A DNA stretch of 32,342 nt from an uncultured Myxococcales bacterium (lineage in GTDB: Bacteria; Myxococcota_A; UBA9042; CAIXZC01). The notes below the pieces were generated by a model. That model searched no databases and was not told the origin of the DNA. It worked only from the letters and a program-made list of their open reading frames with translations. The stretch spans positions 1 through 32,342 of the forward strand of contig CAIXZC010000234.1 of assembly GCA_903923815.1 (NCBI GenBank), read 5' to 3'. Within the stretch, counting starts at the first letter, position 1. Every line of letters starts with the position of its first letter. The position numbers were made by a program, and so were the translations under genes. This document shows positions 9,399 to 17,611 of the stretch, piece by piece.

Positions 9399-9929
9399 AT
9401 GTTGACCAAGTTCCGTAACAGCGCCAAGGGTTTTACTCTGATCGAACTCATGATCGTGGTGGCCATTCTCGCCATCCTCTCCGTCGTGGCCGTGCCCGCC
9501 TTCATCAAGTACATGCGCAAGGCCAAGACCTCTGAAGCCATCGACATGCTGGACAAGATCTACAAGGGCGCTTCCGACTACTACGCCACCCCGCGCGTCG
9601 TGAAGCACACCGCCTCCAAGCTGGACTGCCAGTTCCCCGCCACCCAGGCCCAGACCCCCATCGAGGGTTCCTGCTGCACCAGCCAGGACACCAACAATGA
9701 CGACCGCTGCAATGCCAAGCCCTCCAACTGGAACAGCAACACCTGGAACGCCCTGAAGTTCCAGATCACCGAAGAGCACTACTTCGTGTACAGCTTCTAC
9801 AACAACGACCAGACCGGTGGGGCCGCCCAGTTCACCGCCACCGCCAATGCCGACCTCGACTGCGATGGTGGCTTCAGCACCTTCCAGCGCTACGGCCTTG
9901 GTGACCCCCAGGCCTCCGACAACGAGTGA
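9399..9929 (+). CDS. pilA: Type IV pilin PilA (major pilin)
   Basis: Class III signal MLTKFRNSAKG|FTLIELMIVVAILAILSVVAVPAFIKYMRKAK with Glu+5; RBS aggagg at 9388-9393. Confidence 0.95.
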   Translation: MLTKFRNSAKGFTLIELMIVVAILAILSVVAVPAFIKYMRKAKTSEAIDMLDKIYKGASDYYATPRVVKHTASKLDCQFPATQAQTPIEGSCCTSQDTNNDDRCNAKPSNWNSNTWNALKFQITEEHYFVYSFYNNDQTGGAAQFTATANADLDCDGGFSTFQRYGLGDPQASDNE

Positions 9930-10021
9930 GCCATCCGTGGCGGCGCCGCCCTCTACACCGAAAAAGAGACCGAGTGATTTGAATGCGGTTTGAGGGCCGC
10001 CTCATAACGGTCCTCTCCCTT

Positions 10022-10073
10022 ACGGGAAGCCTGAAGTGGAATCGGGGCACCACTCAGGCTTCCCGTTTTTTTT
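10022..10073 (+). terminator. Rho-independent terminator downstream of pilA
   Basis: ACGGGAAGCCTGAAGTGG ... CCACTCAGGCTTCCCGT (single-nt bulge) followed by TTTTTTTT. Confidence 0.93.
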
Positions 10074-10138
10074 GCCCGATGGATCCTGCCCTGCCCCCCC
10101 TCTCGAACCCCCTTTGACCTCCCCTCGAAAAACGCTGC

Positions 10139-10168
10139 TTGCCTACTTGCCTCCCCCGGGACTATACT
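10139..10168 (+). promoter_or_regulatory. Putative sigma70 promoter for the carD-like gene
   Basis: TTGCCT (10139-10144), 18 bp, TATACT (10163-10168). Confidence 0.4.
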
Positions 10169-10204
10169 CGCGACCTGTTCAAGGCTTGCGGAGATTTCCT
10201 TCCC

Positions 10205-10723
10205 ATGTCTGAGGGTCAGTTCAAAATCGGTGATTTGGCGGTCTACCCTGCCCAGGGTGTGGCCGAAATCGTCGGCATCGAAAGCCGGAAAATCGGCCCC
10301 CTGACGGAGATCTTCTATACCCTGCGCATCACCGACACCGAGAAGAAGATCATGATCCCGGTGAAGAAGGTGGACTCGGTGGGTCTGCGCCCCCTGGTCA
10401 GCAAGGAAGAGGTCGAGGCCCTCATGGACCTGGTGCGCACCCCCTTCCAGCGCCAGGAACCTCAAGAGACCTGGAACCGCCGCTACCGCCGCTACCTGGA
10501 GAAGATCAAAAGCGGCCAGGCCGTGGAGGTCGCCGAGGTCTACCGCGACCTGTGCCACATCAAGCGCGACAAGGATCTTTCCTTTGGCGAGCGCAAGATG
10601 CTGGAGATGGCCCGCACCCTCCTGGTCAAGGAATTCAGCATCGCCCTTGGCGACAACGAAGAAGCCGTGGAGAAGGCCCTGGAAGGCGCCTCCCTTTGCG
10701 GTGAGCCAGCCCCCCAGGCCTGA
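10205..10723 (+). CDS. CarD/CdnL-family transcriptional regulator
   Basis: 172 aa from ATG 10205: FKIGDLAVYPAQGVAEIVGIESRKIG....YTLRITDTEKKIMIPVKKVDSVGLRPLVS and a helical C-terminal domain are typical of CdnL/CarD RNAP-interacting proteins. Confidence 0.9.
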   Translation: MSEGQFKIGDLAVYPAQGVAEIVGIESRKIGPLTEIFYTLRITDTEKKIMIPVKKVDSVGLRPLVSKEEVEALMDLVRTPFQRQEPQETWNRRYRRYLEKIKSGQAVEVAEVYRDLCHIKRDKDLSFGERKMLEMARTLLVKEFSIALGDNEEAVEKALEGASLCGEPAPQA

Positions 10724-10726
10724 CCC

Positions 10727-11170
10727 GTGCGGGCCGTCGTTCAGCGCGTCAGCGCAGCCTCAGTGACAGTGGCAGGGGAAGTGGTGGGCAGCATCGGCCC
10801 GGGTCTGCTGGTCTATGCCGCCGTGGGTCCCCAGGATGGCCCCGCCGACCTGACCTGGATGGCCAGGAAGCTGGCGGGCCTGCGTATCTTCGAGGACGCC
10901 GCCGGCAAGATGAACCTGGACCTGTCCCAGGTGGGCGGCCAACTGCTGCTGGTGTCCCAGTTCACCCTCTTCGCTGACGCCCGCAAGGGCAACCGCCCGG
11001 CCTTCAACCAGGTCATGGAGCCCCAGGCTGCCCAGCAACTGCTGGAAGACCTGGTGGGCATGCTGGGGGCCGCGGGGGTGCCCGTCCAGACCGGCCGCTT
11101 CGCCGCCCACATGCAAGTCGCCTCCACCAACGACGGCCCCGTCACGATTCTGTTGGATTCAAAGCAGTGA
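10727..11170 (+). CDS. dtd: D-aminoacyl-tRNA deacylase
   Basis: 147 aa, GTG start: MRAVVQRVSAASVTV, LLVSQFTLFADARKGNRPAF, NDGPVTILLDS (Gly-cisPro motif). Confidence 0.95.
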   Translation: MRAVVQRVSAASVTVAGEVVGSIGPGLLVYAAVGPQDGPADLTWMARKLAGLRIFEDAAGKMNLDLSQVGGQLLLVSQFTLFADARKGNRPAFNQVMEPQAAQQLLEDLVGMLGAAGVPVQTGRFAAHMQVASTNDGPVTILLDSKQ

Positions 11171-11227
11171 AATCTTCCCCCAGCGCTACGCGCCACCTTC
11201 CCCCGGGGGGGGGAAGGGACCAGAGGT
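11167..11227. repeat. Partial copy (right arm only) of the dispersed GC-rich repeat
   Basis: cttcccccagcgctacgcgccaccttccccc...gggggaagggaccagaggtg matches the right arm of copies A and B (e.g. 195-227). Confidence 0.75.
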
Positions 11228-11330
11228 GGGGTGATTCGTTAGTTGCTAGCTGATCGCCCCTGTCCATGGCAGCCAGCGCCGCGGTAGCGGCGCGCTGCTG
11301 CCGGTCCATTGTCTTGGCGCGCCCCATCCC

Positions 11331-11397
11331 GTCCATGATGTCCATGATGTCCATCCTGGCGGCCTGTCCGTCGTCCATGATGTCCATCGTCCATGGC
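11331..11397. repeat. Short TCCATGATG-type minirepeat cluster
   Basis: gtccatgatgtccatgatgtccatc (11331-11355) and gtccatgatgtccatcgtccatgg (11373-11396). Confidence 0.8.
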
Positions 11398-11515
11398 GCG
11401 CCTGCTCCAGCGGTAGCGTGGGTCGGTTGTGCAAGCAGTCGGGCGCTGGGCACGCGTTCCCCAATGCCGGCGGTGGCCCCGACACCCCCATCCGGCGCGG
11501 AACCTCCGACCTCGT

Positions 11516-11678
11516 GCAAGCGCCTGCGTTCTTCCCCTCCCCCGCTGGGGGAGGGGAGTGAGGGGTGAGGGCTGTCGCACGCTGAAGAGGCGTTGGGAAC
11601 GGGGGGCACGGCGCAGCAGGGGCAACTACGCCCCTCATCCGGCGCTACGCGCCACCTTCCCCCAGGTGGGGGAAGGAA
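11516..11678. repeat. GC-rich dispersed palindromic (MITE/REP-like) repeat, copy B
   Basis: cttcccctcccccgctgggggaggggagtgaggggtgagggctgtcgcacgctgaagaggcgttgggaac ... cccctcatccggcgctacgcgccaccttcccccaggtgggggaagg; same order and orientation as copy A. Confidence 0.8.
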
Positions 11679-11695
11679 ATTTGGAATGGGATGTC

Positions 11696-14600
11696 TTAGG
11701 GCAGCTTGGGGCAGGTGTCGGGCTTCTCGCCTTCGGCCTTGTTGGCGTTGGCGAACTGGCAGTCCAGGAAGGCGCGCAGGGCGGCGGGCTCACGGCAGTC
11801 GGCCCGCTTGTTGCGCAGGCCCTCGTCCATGAAGGTGTAGGTCTTGGGGAAGCTGATGCGCACTTCGTCCACCAGGGGCGACCAGCGGGCCTCGGTGAAG
11901 TTGTAGTGGGAGCGGATGTCCATGTTCCCGGACTCGCCGAACTTCTTCCACATGGTGGCCATGTCATCGATGAAGGCCTGGCCCTCCTCGCGGATGGGGT
12001 CAGCGGCCACTTCGATGATCTTGGACTCCTCGTACTGCTCCAGGTTGTTCATCAGCAGCGCGTAGCGGTCGTTCTGCTTGAGGCTGGCGTCCAGGGCGCG
12101 CTCCACCATGGTGGGCTCCAGCAACCAGGCCGCGGCGGCCTTGCTGCGCTTGAACTTGCGCTCGGTGGCGGCCTTGCGGACGGCCCAGGCAGCCAGGTGC
12201 TCCTTCTCGGCCTCCAGCATGGTGCGGTCCATGATGGCCCACTCCTTGAAGGCGGGGGTCACGTCGGTGTCGCGGTCGATCTCGGGCTCCAGCCAGGCCA
12301 GGTCGGACAGGTACTTGAAGCGGGCACCGTCCAGGGACTTGGCGATCAGCAGGGTCTTGTTGCGGTCCAGACGGCCAATCTCACGCTCGAAGCGGGAGGG
12401 GTTGTCGAAGAGGCGGATCAGCCAGAAATACTTGAGGGGCAGGTCCTTGTTGACCATGTCCGACAGCATGTCCTCGTAGGAGGGGGCGGCGGGGTTGCCG
12501 GCGTTGGCGGCGGCGTACTCGGCTTCCGTCAGGAAGAAGGGCGCCACGCGCTTCTCCAGCAGCTTCATGCCCGCTTCCAGCCTGGGCTTGGCCAGGAAGT
12601 ACTGGAAGGCCAGGAACTTGTGGTACTCGCGCTGGTCGCCTTCCTGGGCGGGCTCGGCACCTTCCTTGACCTCGGGCAGCTTGCCCATCTCGTCGATGAG
12701 GGTCTTGGCCTTGGCGGGGTTGGTCGCCAGCAGCAGGCCGATGTAGAGATCCCGGTCACCCGCTTCGCCGGCGGCCAGCAGGGCGCCGTACTTGGCATCG
12801 AAGGCGACCTTGTTGGTGCGCAGCAGCTCCTTGGCCTCGGTCAGCTCCTTGAGCATCTTGCGGTACTTGGGATAGGTCACGCGGAAGTCCGCCGCGGCGG
12901 CCTCGTTGTCCTTCTGCATCTTGTTGTAGTAAGCCATCATCTCCTGGAAGCGCTTGCGGTCAGCCTCGAAGCGGACGGCGTCGTGCTCCTTGGCGAAGAA
13001 CAGGCAGGCCTGGACATCCAGTTCCCAGAGGCGGGTGTACATGGCGTCGAAGGCGGGCTTGCCAATCCACCAGGCCAGCTCCAGGGCGGTCTTGAGGCCA
13101 CGGGCGGGATCGGAGTAGAAGTTGCCCTTGCGAGCCTCCTCCTGGTGGTTGGCCAGGCGGGCCTTCACGAAGCGATCCATGTAGACCTGGAACTGCTCGG
13201 GCTCGAACAGGTACAGCTTGATCAGGAACTCGATGTGACGGCCGTTGGCCTCGGAGGTCAGCAGCATGTCGTCGTAGGCGGGGGTGGCAGACTCGCCGTA
13301 CTCGGCGCGGCTCTTGAAGTAGGACTCCAGGCCGGCCTTGTCGGCGGCCAGCACCTGGGCGTTGGCCACGGGGTCCAGGAAATCAGCAACCAGGGCCTGG
13401 TAGGCCTCGGGGCTGACGGCGCGGATGGCCTCCACCGCGGAGATGCAGGTGGGGTCGGTGACCTTCACGAAGCCGGGCTCCTTGGCGCGGGCCTGCAGGG
13501 GCATCCACTTGTCCAGGCACTTGATGCCAGCGTCCAGGATGGGGCGGGCGGCCAGCTCGGCTGCCAGCTCGGGGTGGTTCCTGCTGCCCGGATCCATCAG
13601 GCCCAGCACGCCGTAGTAGGCGTCCAGATCTTCGGCCTTGAGGACCGCAAGGTTGGCCTCTTCGCAGGTGTTCTTCTGGGTGCAGAACCAGAAGATCTCG
13701 CCCCGGCCGTCCACGACCGTGGCCATCTTCTTGACCTTGCGCAGGGTGCCCACCTGGGAGACGACCTTCTCGTACTGGATCTTCTTGGCCTTGAGGGCGG
13801 CCTCAGTGGCCTCCCTGGCCTTGGCCTTCTCCTCGAGGGCGCCATTGGCGGCGGCCAGGACCTTCTCACGCTGACCGGCGAAGAGCTGATCTTCCCAGGT
13901 GCGGTCCCAGCAGCGGATGCCCTTGCTGGCCTTCTGGAACTTCTCCAGCACGGGGACCCAGTCACGCAGCAGGCTGAAGTCCTTGGGGAACAGGATCACG
14001 TAGCGGCCCGAGCCCAGGCTCTTCCAGTTCTCTTCGGTGTAGGACACCACGGAGGGCAGGTAGTCGTCGGCCTCGAAGACGAAGCTGTAATCATAGATGA
14101 ACACGGGGACCTTGGTGGGGTCCATGAGCGTGTCGGCGCCGGGGCACTTCTGGACCATACCGGAGATGGCGGGGTAGTACTTGCTGTCATCGGGGCAGAA
14201 GTCCACCATGCGCAGGGTGTGGCGGTAGCAATCGCAGGCATCCTTGCAGGTGCTGGGCACGCCGTCGCAGAACTTCTCGTTGCTGAAGACCTTGGGGTCA
14301 TTGAAGTACTGGTTGCAGTCGCTGCCAAGGGCGGGCTTGGGCTCCTCGGGCTTGTCCTTGGGTTCGGCCTTGGCCTCGCCCTCGGCACCCTCTTCACCTT
14401 CGGCGCCCTCTTCGGCCACGTCTTCCTTCACGACGGTGGCCGCCAGGCACTTCTCGTAGCCCGGGCAGACGACCCGACTGGCGGGGTAGAACTGGCCGTC
14501 AGGGATGCACATCTTGCCGCGCTCCCGGATGGGCAGGTTCTCGATGTTGAGGTCGGGCAGTTCTTCATCGGCACGCAGGTGGAGGCTGTCGTTGTCGATG

Positions 14601-15115
14601 GAGATGGGATCGCCGAAGGGCCGGGCCTCCTTGGCCTCGATGGTGTCCAGCACCCGGGCCTTCTGGATGATGGAGACCTTGGCGGTGGCAGGGTAGTACT
14701 GCAGCCTGATGGCGCCGGTCTTCTCCTGCAGCAGGGCCACCTGCTCGTCGTACTGACGGGTGAGGTCAGCCGCCCGCTGGCGATCCATCTGGGTCAGGTC
14801 CCCACGGATGAAGGACGCCACGCGCCAACTGGCCAGGGGGTCCACGATGACGTAGGTCACCATGGCCATGGTCAGCAGCAGAGAGGCGAGGAAGACCACC
14901 AGGCCGATCCTCTTCTTCTTGCCACCATCCATGGCATCTTCCATGGCGTGGAGTTTCTCACCTGCGTCGCTGTTCGCGTCGGCACCGTTGTCGGTAACGA
15001 GGCTGGCGAAGTCCTTGCCAAGGATTTCCTCGAGGGTATCCCCGGAAACCGGTTTGGAGGGACGCTTCTCGCTGCTGTTCAGGTCGCCACGCTTGTCGTC
15101 ACGGCTTCTGCTCAT
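11696..15115 (-). CDS. Large single-pass membrane-anchored periplasmic protein, uncharacterised
   Basis: 1139 aa from ATG 15115 (ORF extends to 15154). Basic cytoplasmic N-terminus, one TM (GGKKKRIGLVVFLASLLLTMAMVTYVIV), E/A/P/K linker, Cys-rich segment, long helical C-terminal region. Confidence 0.85.
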   Translation of the reverse strand: MSRSRDDKRGDLNSSEKRPSKPVSGDTLEEILGKDFASLVTDNGADANSDAGEKLHAMEDAMDGGKKKRIGLVVFLASLLLTMAMVTYVIVDPLASWRVASFIRGDLTQMDRQRAADLTRQYDEQVALLQEKTGAIRLQYYPATAKVSIIQKARVLDTIEAKEARPFGDPISIDNDSLHLRADEELPDLNIENLPIRERGKMCIPDGQFYPASRVVCPGYEKCLAATVVKEDVAEEGAEGEEGAEGEAKAEPKDKPEEPKPALGSDCNQYFNDPKVFSNEKFCDGVPSTCKDACDCYRHTLRMVDFCPDDSKYYPAISGMVQKCPGADTLMDPTKVPVFIYDYSFVFEADDYLPSVVSYTEENWKSLGSGRYVILFPKDFSLLRDWVPVLEKFQKASKGIRCWDRTWEDQLFAGQREKVLAAANGALEEKAKAREATEAALKAKKIQYEKVVSQVGTLRKVKKMATVVDGRGEIFWFCTQKNTCEEANLAVLKAEDLDAYYGVLGLMDPGSRNHPELAAELAARPILDAGIKCLDKWMPLQARAKEPGFVKVTDPTCISAVEAIRAVSPEAYQALVADFLDPVANAQVLAADKAGLESYFKSRAEYGESATPAYDDMLLTSEANGRHIEFLIKLYLFEPEQFQVYMDRFVKARLANHQEEARKGNFYSDPARGLKTALELAWWIGKPAFDAMYTRLWELDVQACLFFAKEHDAVRFEADRKRFQEMMAYYNKMQKDNEAAAADFRVTYPKYRKMLKELTEAKELLRTNKVAFDAKYGALLAAGEAGDRDLYIGLLLATNPAKAKTLIDEMGKLPEVKEGAEPAQEGDQREYHKFLAFQYFLAKPRLEAGMKLLEKRVAPFFLTEAEYAAANAGNPAAPSYEDMLSDMVNKDLPLKYFWLIRLFDNPSRFEREIGRLDRNKTLLIAKSLDGARFKYLSDLAWLEPEIDRDTDVTPAFKEWAIMDRTMLEAEKEHLAAWAVRKAATERKFKRSKAAAAWLLEPTMVERALDASLKQNDRYALLMNNLEQYEESKIIEVAADPIREEGQAFIDDMATMWKKFGESGNMDIRSHYNFTEARWSPLVDEVRISFPKTYTFMDEGLRNKRADCREPAALRAFLDCQFANANKAEGEKPDTCPKLP

Positions 15116-15172
15116 TTTGCTCTTCCTTCGTGGTTGTCGGGACAAACCGGGCACAAAGTTTTTCAGGGTGCG

Positions 15173-15201
15173 ATTTAAGCCGTATGCCCCTGCAAAGTCA
15201 A
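15173..15201 (-). promoter_or_regulatory. Putative sigma70 promoter for the 1139-aa protein
   Basis: Minus strand TTGACT (15201-15196), 17 bp, TTAAAT (15178-15173). Confidence 0.5.
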
Positions 15202-15250
15202 GAACATTGAAGGGGCAAAAAGGGGTGATTTCGGGGGGCCTGGGGGGTGC

Positions 15251-15985
15251 CTAGATGCAGTTGCCGTCGCAGGGCTCCAACTTCACCGTGACTTCACTGC
15301 CGCCGGTGTCCGGGATGTCGGCCTTGCCCTCACCGAAGTGGGTCCGCGAGCCCGCCTGATCCAGCCCGAAGGCATACACGGCCACTTCGTGACCGGGGGG
15401 CATGCCGGGCAGCTCCAGCCAGCCCGACACCAGGGGTGCGGCCAGCTCGTCCGACGGGGCCGCCGCGGGGTCACAGGGGAAGCTGCCGGTGAAGTAGGAG
15501 AGGTCCGCGCCCTGCGCCTCCACGGAGACCTCGACCTGATTGATACCGGAGAAGCCGCAGGTGGGGGTGTCCAGCGGGAAGGTCCAGCGCAGGCGCAGGA
15601 AGCCCAGCTTGCGCTGGAGCACCAGGGGTGCCCCGGCGTCCGTCACCGTGCTGCCCTCACGGACCCGCACCCCGTTGGCCCGGGCCTCGTAGATGGCGCG
15701 GTTCTGATCATCCAGGCCCTCCAACAGCACCGTGTAGCGGCCTGCGGGGACCTCGGGGAACATCATGGTGCCGGCGCTGCAGACCAGCTCCAGGGGGGCG
15801 GTGTCCAGCACAGAGGTGCTGCCGTCCAGCAGGTCCCCCCGCACCATGACCACGCCGGCGGACTCGCAGGTCTTGCCTTCGAGCTTCCAGCCGACCTTGA
15901 GGGTGCCGGTCCCCACGTCATCCCCGTAGCAGCCGGGCAGCAGGATCAGCGCCAATAGGGGCAGCAGCCTTGACAGCTGTTTCAT
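15251..15985 (-). CDS. Predicted lipoprotein, uncharacterised
   Basis: 244 aa; signal peptide with lipobox MKQLSRLLPLLALILLPGCYGDD; mature part looks beta-rich. Confidence 0.82.
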   Translation of the reverse strand: MKQLSRLLPLLALILLPGCYGDDVGTGTLKVGWKLEGKTCESAGVVMVRGDLLDGSTSVLDTAPLELVCSAGTMMFPEVPAGRYTVLLEGLDDQNRAIYEARANGVRVREGSTVTDAGAPLVLQRKLGFLRLRWTFPLDTPTCGFSGINQVEVSVEAQGADLSYFTGSFPCDPAAAPSDELAAPLVSGWLELPGMPPGHEVAVYAFGLDQAGSRTHFGEGKADIPDTGGSEVTVKLEPCDGNCI

Positions 15986-16009
15986 GGTGTCACCTTCCCA
16001 GGGAAAAAT

Positions 16010-16060
16010 TTGGGCCCTTGGGCCACCGCCCTATGATAGGAGGCAGGGAGGGAATGTCAA
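16010..16060. promoter_or_regulatory. Overlapping divergent sigma70 promoters sharing one -10 region
   Basis: Plus: TTGGGC (16010-16015)-16 bp-TATGAT (16032-16037). Minus: TTGACA (16060-16055)-16 bp-TATCAT (16038-16033). Confidence 0.5.
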
Positions 16061-16066
16061 AAGACC

Positions 16067-16879
16067 ATGAAAGCCCACACCTGCTCCTGGATTCTGGCCC
16101 CCTTGGCCCTCGCGCTGCTTGGCGGCTGCGGTGGGACCTGGAGCCGCCCCTTGATGGCCTACAACTTTGACCAGCCCCTGCTGAACAGCCAGTGGCATGG
16201 CACCTACCAGCTTGGCCCGGTGGCCCCCGCGGCCCCCATCCAGCCCGAGCAGGAGGCGGTGGCGGCAGCCCCCGTGAAGCAGGAGCCTGCCAAGCAACAG
16301 CCCGCCAAACAGGAGCGGGCAGTGGCAGCGGCGCCGGCCAAGACCCAGGCGGCCCCGACCAAGTCCAAACAGACCCCGGCTGCGTCCCCCCGAGGGGTGG
16401 TCGCGGCCGCCCCCGAGGGTCCGGGCTTCCTGCCGGCGGCCCAGCGCGTCGTGGGGCTGCGGGACTTCACCACCGAGACCTACCTGCGCCACCTGCTGTT
16501 TGTCACAGGGGTGGAGGTGCCGGGGAGCCAGGGGGCCCTGGCGGACCAGATCTGCAAGGCCCACGCTCCCAATGACCGGGCGGCCCCCGTCCCCGGGGAT
16601 CTGGTGTTCTTCAAGCTGAATGACGGCAGCCTCCTGGTGGGGGTTGCCGAGACCGTGGAGGCCAAGGGGGCAGTGCGCTTCATCGCGCCCCATCGCGGGG
16701 AGATCCGGCGGCTGTCGGCCCACCTGGGCAAACCGGGGGTCATCCGGGACGAGGGTAGCAAGACGGAGCTGAACACCGTACTGGACCGCAACCTCACCGC
16801 CGGCCGGGCCTGGCTTGGACCCGTGGGGCTCATCAGAAGCCACCGAGGCCCCGGCTCCACGCTGGCCGCCCGGGACTGA
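16067..16879 (+). CDS. Predicted lipoprotein with degenerate NlpC/P60 (CHAP)-like C-terminal domain
   Basis: 270 aa; lipobox MKAHTCSWILAPLALALLGGCGG; A/P/Q/K-rich linker; then PVPGDLVFF, a signature of NlpC/P60/CHAP folds. Confidence 0.7.
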   Translation: MKAHTCSWILAPLALALLGGCGGTWSRPLMAYNFDQPLLNSQWHGTYQLGPVAPAAPIQPEQEAVAAAPVKQEPAKQQPAKQERAVAAAPAKTQAAPTKSKQTPAASPRGVVAAAPEGPGFLPAAQRVVGLRDFTTETYLRHLLFVTGVEVPGSQGALADQICKAHAPNDRAAPVPGDLVFFKLNDGSLLVGVAETVEAKGAVRFIAPHRGEIRRLSAHLGKPGVIRDEGSKTELNTVLDRNLTAGRAWLGPVGLIRSHRGPGSTLAARD

Positions 16880-16884
16880 CCGCC

Positions 16885-17598
16885 ATGTCAACGAACTTTC
16901 AGAACCCCGACCGCAAGGGAGGGGGTACGCCGGATAAAGCAGCGGCTGGTGACCCAGCGGCGCCCCTGCGCCTGCTGCTGCTGGACATGGACGGCACCCT
17001 CACCAACGTCAAGTCCCCCTGGCAGTTCGTCCACGAACAGATCGGGCGCTGGGAGCAGGACGGCCTGCCCCTGCTGAACCGGTACCTGGCGGGCCAGCTT
17101 GACTACCTGGACTTCTGCCGGTTGGACGTGGACACCTGGACGGACGCCGGGCTGGACCTGGCCCAGGTGGAGGCGCTGCTGGACCGCATCGAGGTGCCCA
17201 CGGTGACGGTGGAGTTCCTGAAGAGAGCCCACGGGGCGGGCCTGAAGCTGGCCATCATCTCCACGGGGTTCCTGCGCTGTGCCCACCGGATCCTGGACGC
17301 CGCCGGCATCCCGCCGGAGGCGCGGTTGGTGGCCGCCAACACCCTGACCGAAAGCGAGGGGCGACTGCGGCCGGTGATCCACGTTGGGGACGGAGGCAAC
17401 AACGGCAAGGACGTCTGGAGCCGGCGCTTTCTGGCCCTGCATGGGGTGACGTCGGCCCAGGCCGGGGCCCTGGGGGACGGGGAGACGGACCGCCCCATGT
17501 TCAACTCCGTGGGGACCTGGTGGAAGGTTCGGGGCCCGGAGGACTTGGCGGCCAAAGGAGAGCTCCAGGCCCGGCTGTTCGGACAGGCTCGGGGTTGA
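16885..17598 (+). CDS. HAD-superfamily phosphatase (SerB-like)
   Basis: 237 aa; DMDGTLTNVKSPW (motif I DxDGT), IISTGF (motif II), LGDGETDRPMF (motif IV). Confidence 0.82.
   Translation: MSTNFQNPDRKGGGTPDKAAAGDPAAPLRLLLLDMDGTLTNVKSPWQFVHEQIGRWEQDGLPLLNRYLAGQLDYLDFCRLDVDTWTDAGLDLAQVEALLDRIEVPTVTVEFLKRAHGAGLKLAIISTGFLRCAHRILDAAGIPPEARLVAANTLTESEGRLRPVIHVGDGGNNGKDVWSRRFLALHGVTSAQAGALGDGETDRPMFNSVGTWWKVRGPEDLAAKGELQARLFGQARG
16902..16925. repeat. Short direct repeat, copy 1 (inside 5' end of the HAD gene)
   Basis: gaaccccgaccgcaagggaggggg; 23/24 identical to 17612-17635. Confidence 0.85.
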
Positions 17599-17611
17599 CC
17601 CCGCACCCTCT

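Noticed and set aside
11331-11397. CRISPR-like array
   Set aside because: Repeat unit is only about 9 bp, directly adjacent and without unique 30-40 bp spacers; no cas genes in the window.
11429-15178. 1249-aa plus-strand ORF opposite the 1139-aa protein
   Set aside because: Starts inside the repeat block and mirrors the minus-strand gene; low-complexity Gly/Leu/Val/His composition. The minus-strand ORF has a TM, RBS-proximal start and plausible promoter.
16067-16879. Active NlpC/P60 peptidoglycan hydrolase
   Set aside because: The PGDLVFF signature is present but the expected catalytic Cys and His are not; kept only as a degenerate domain.
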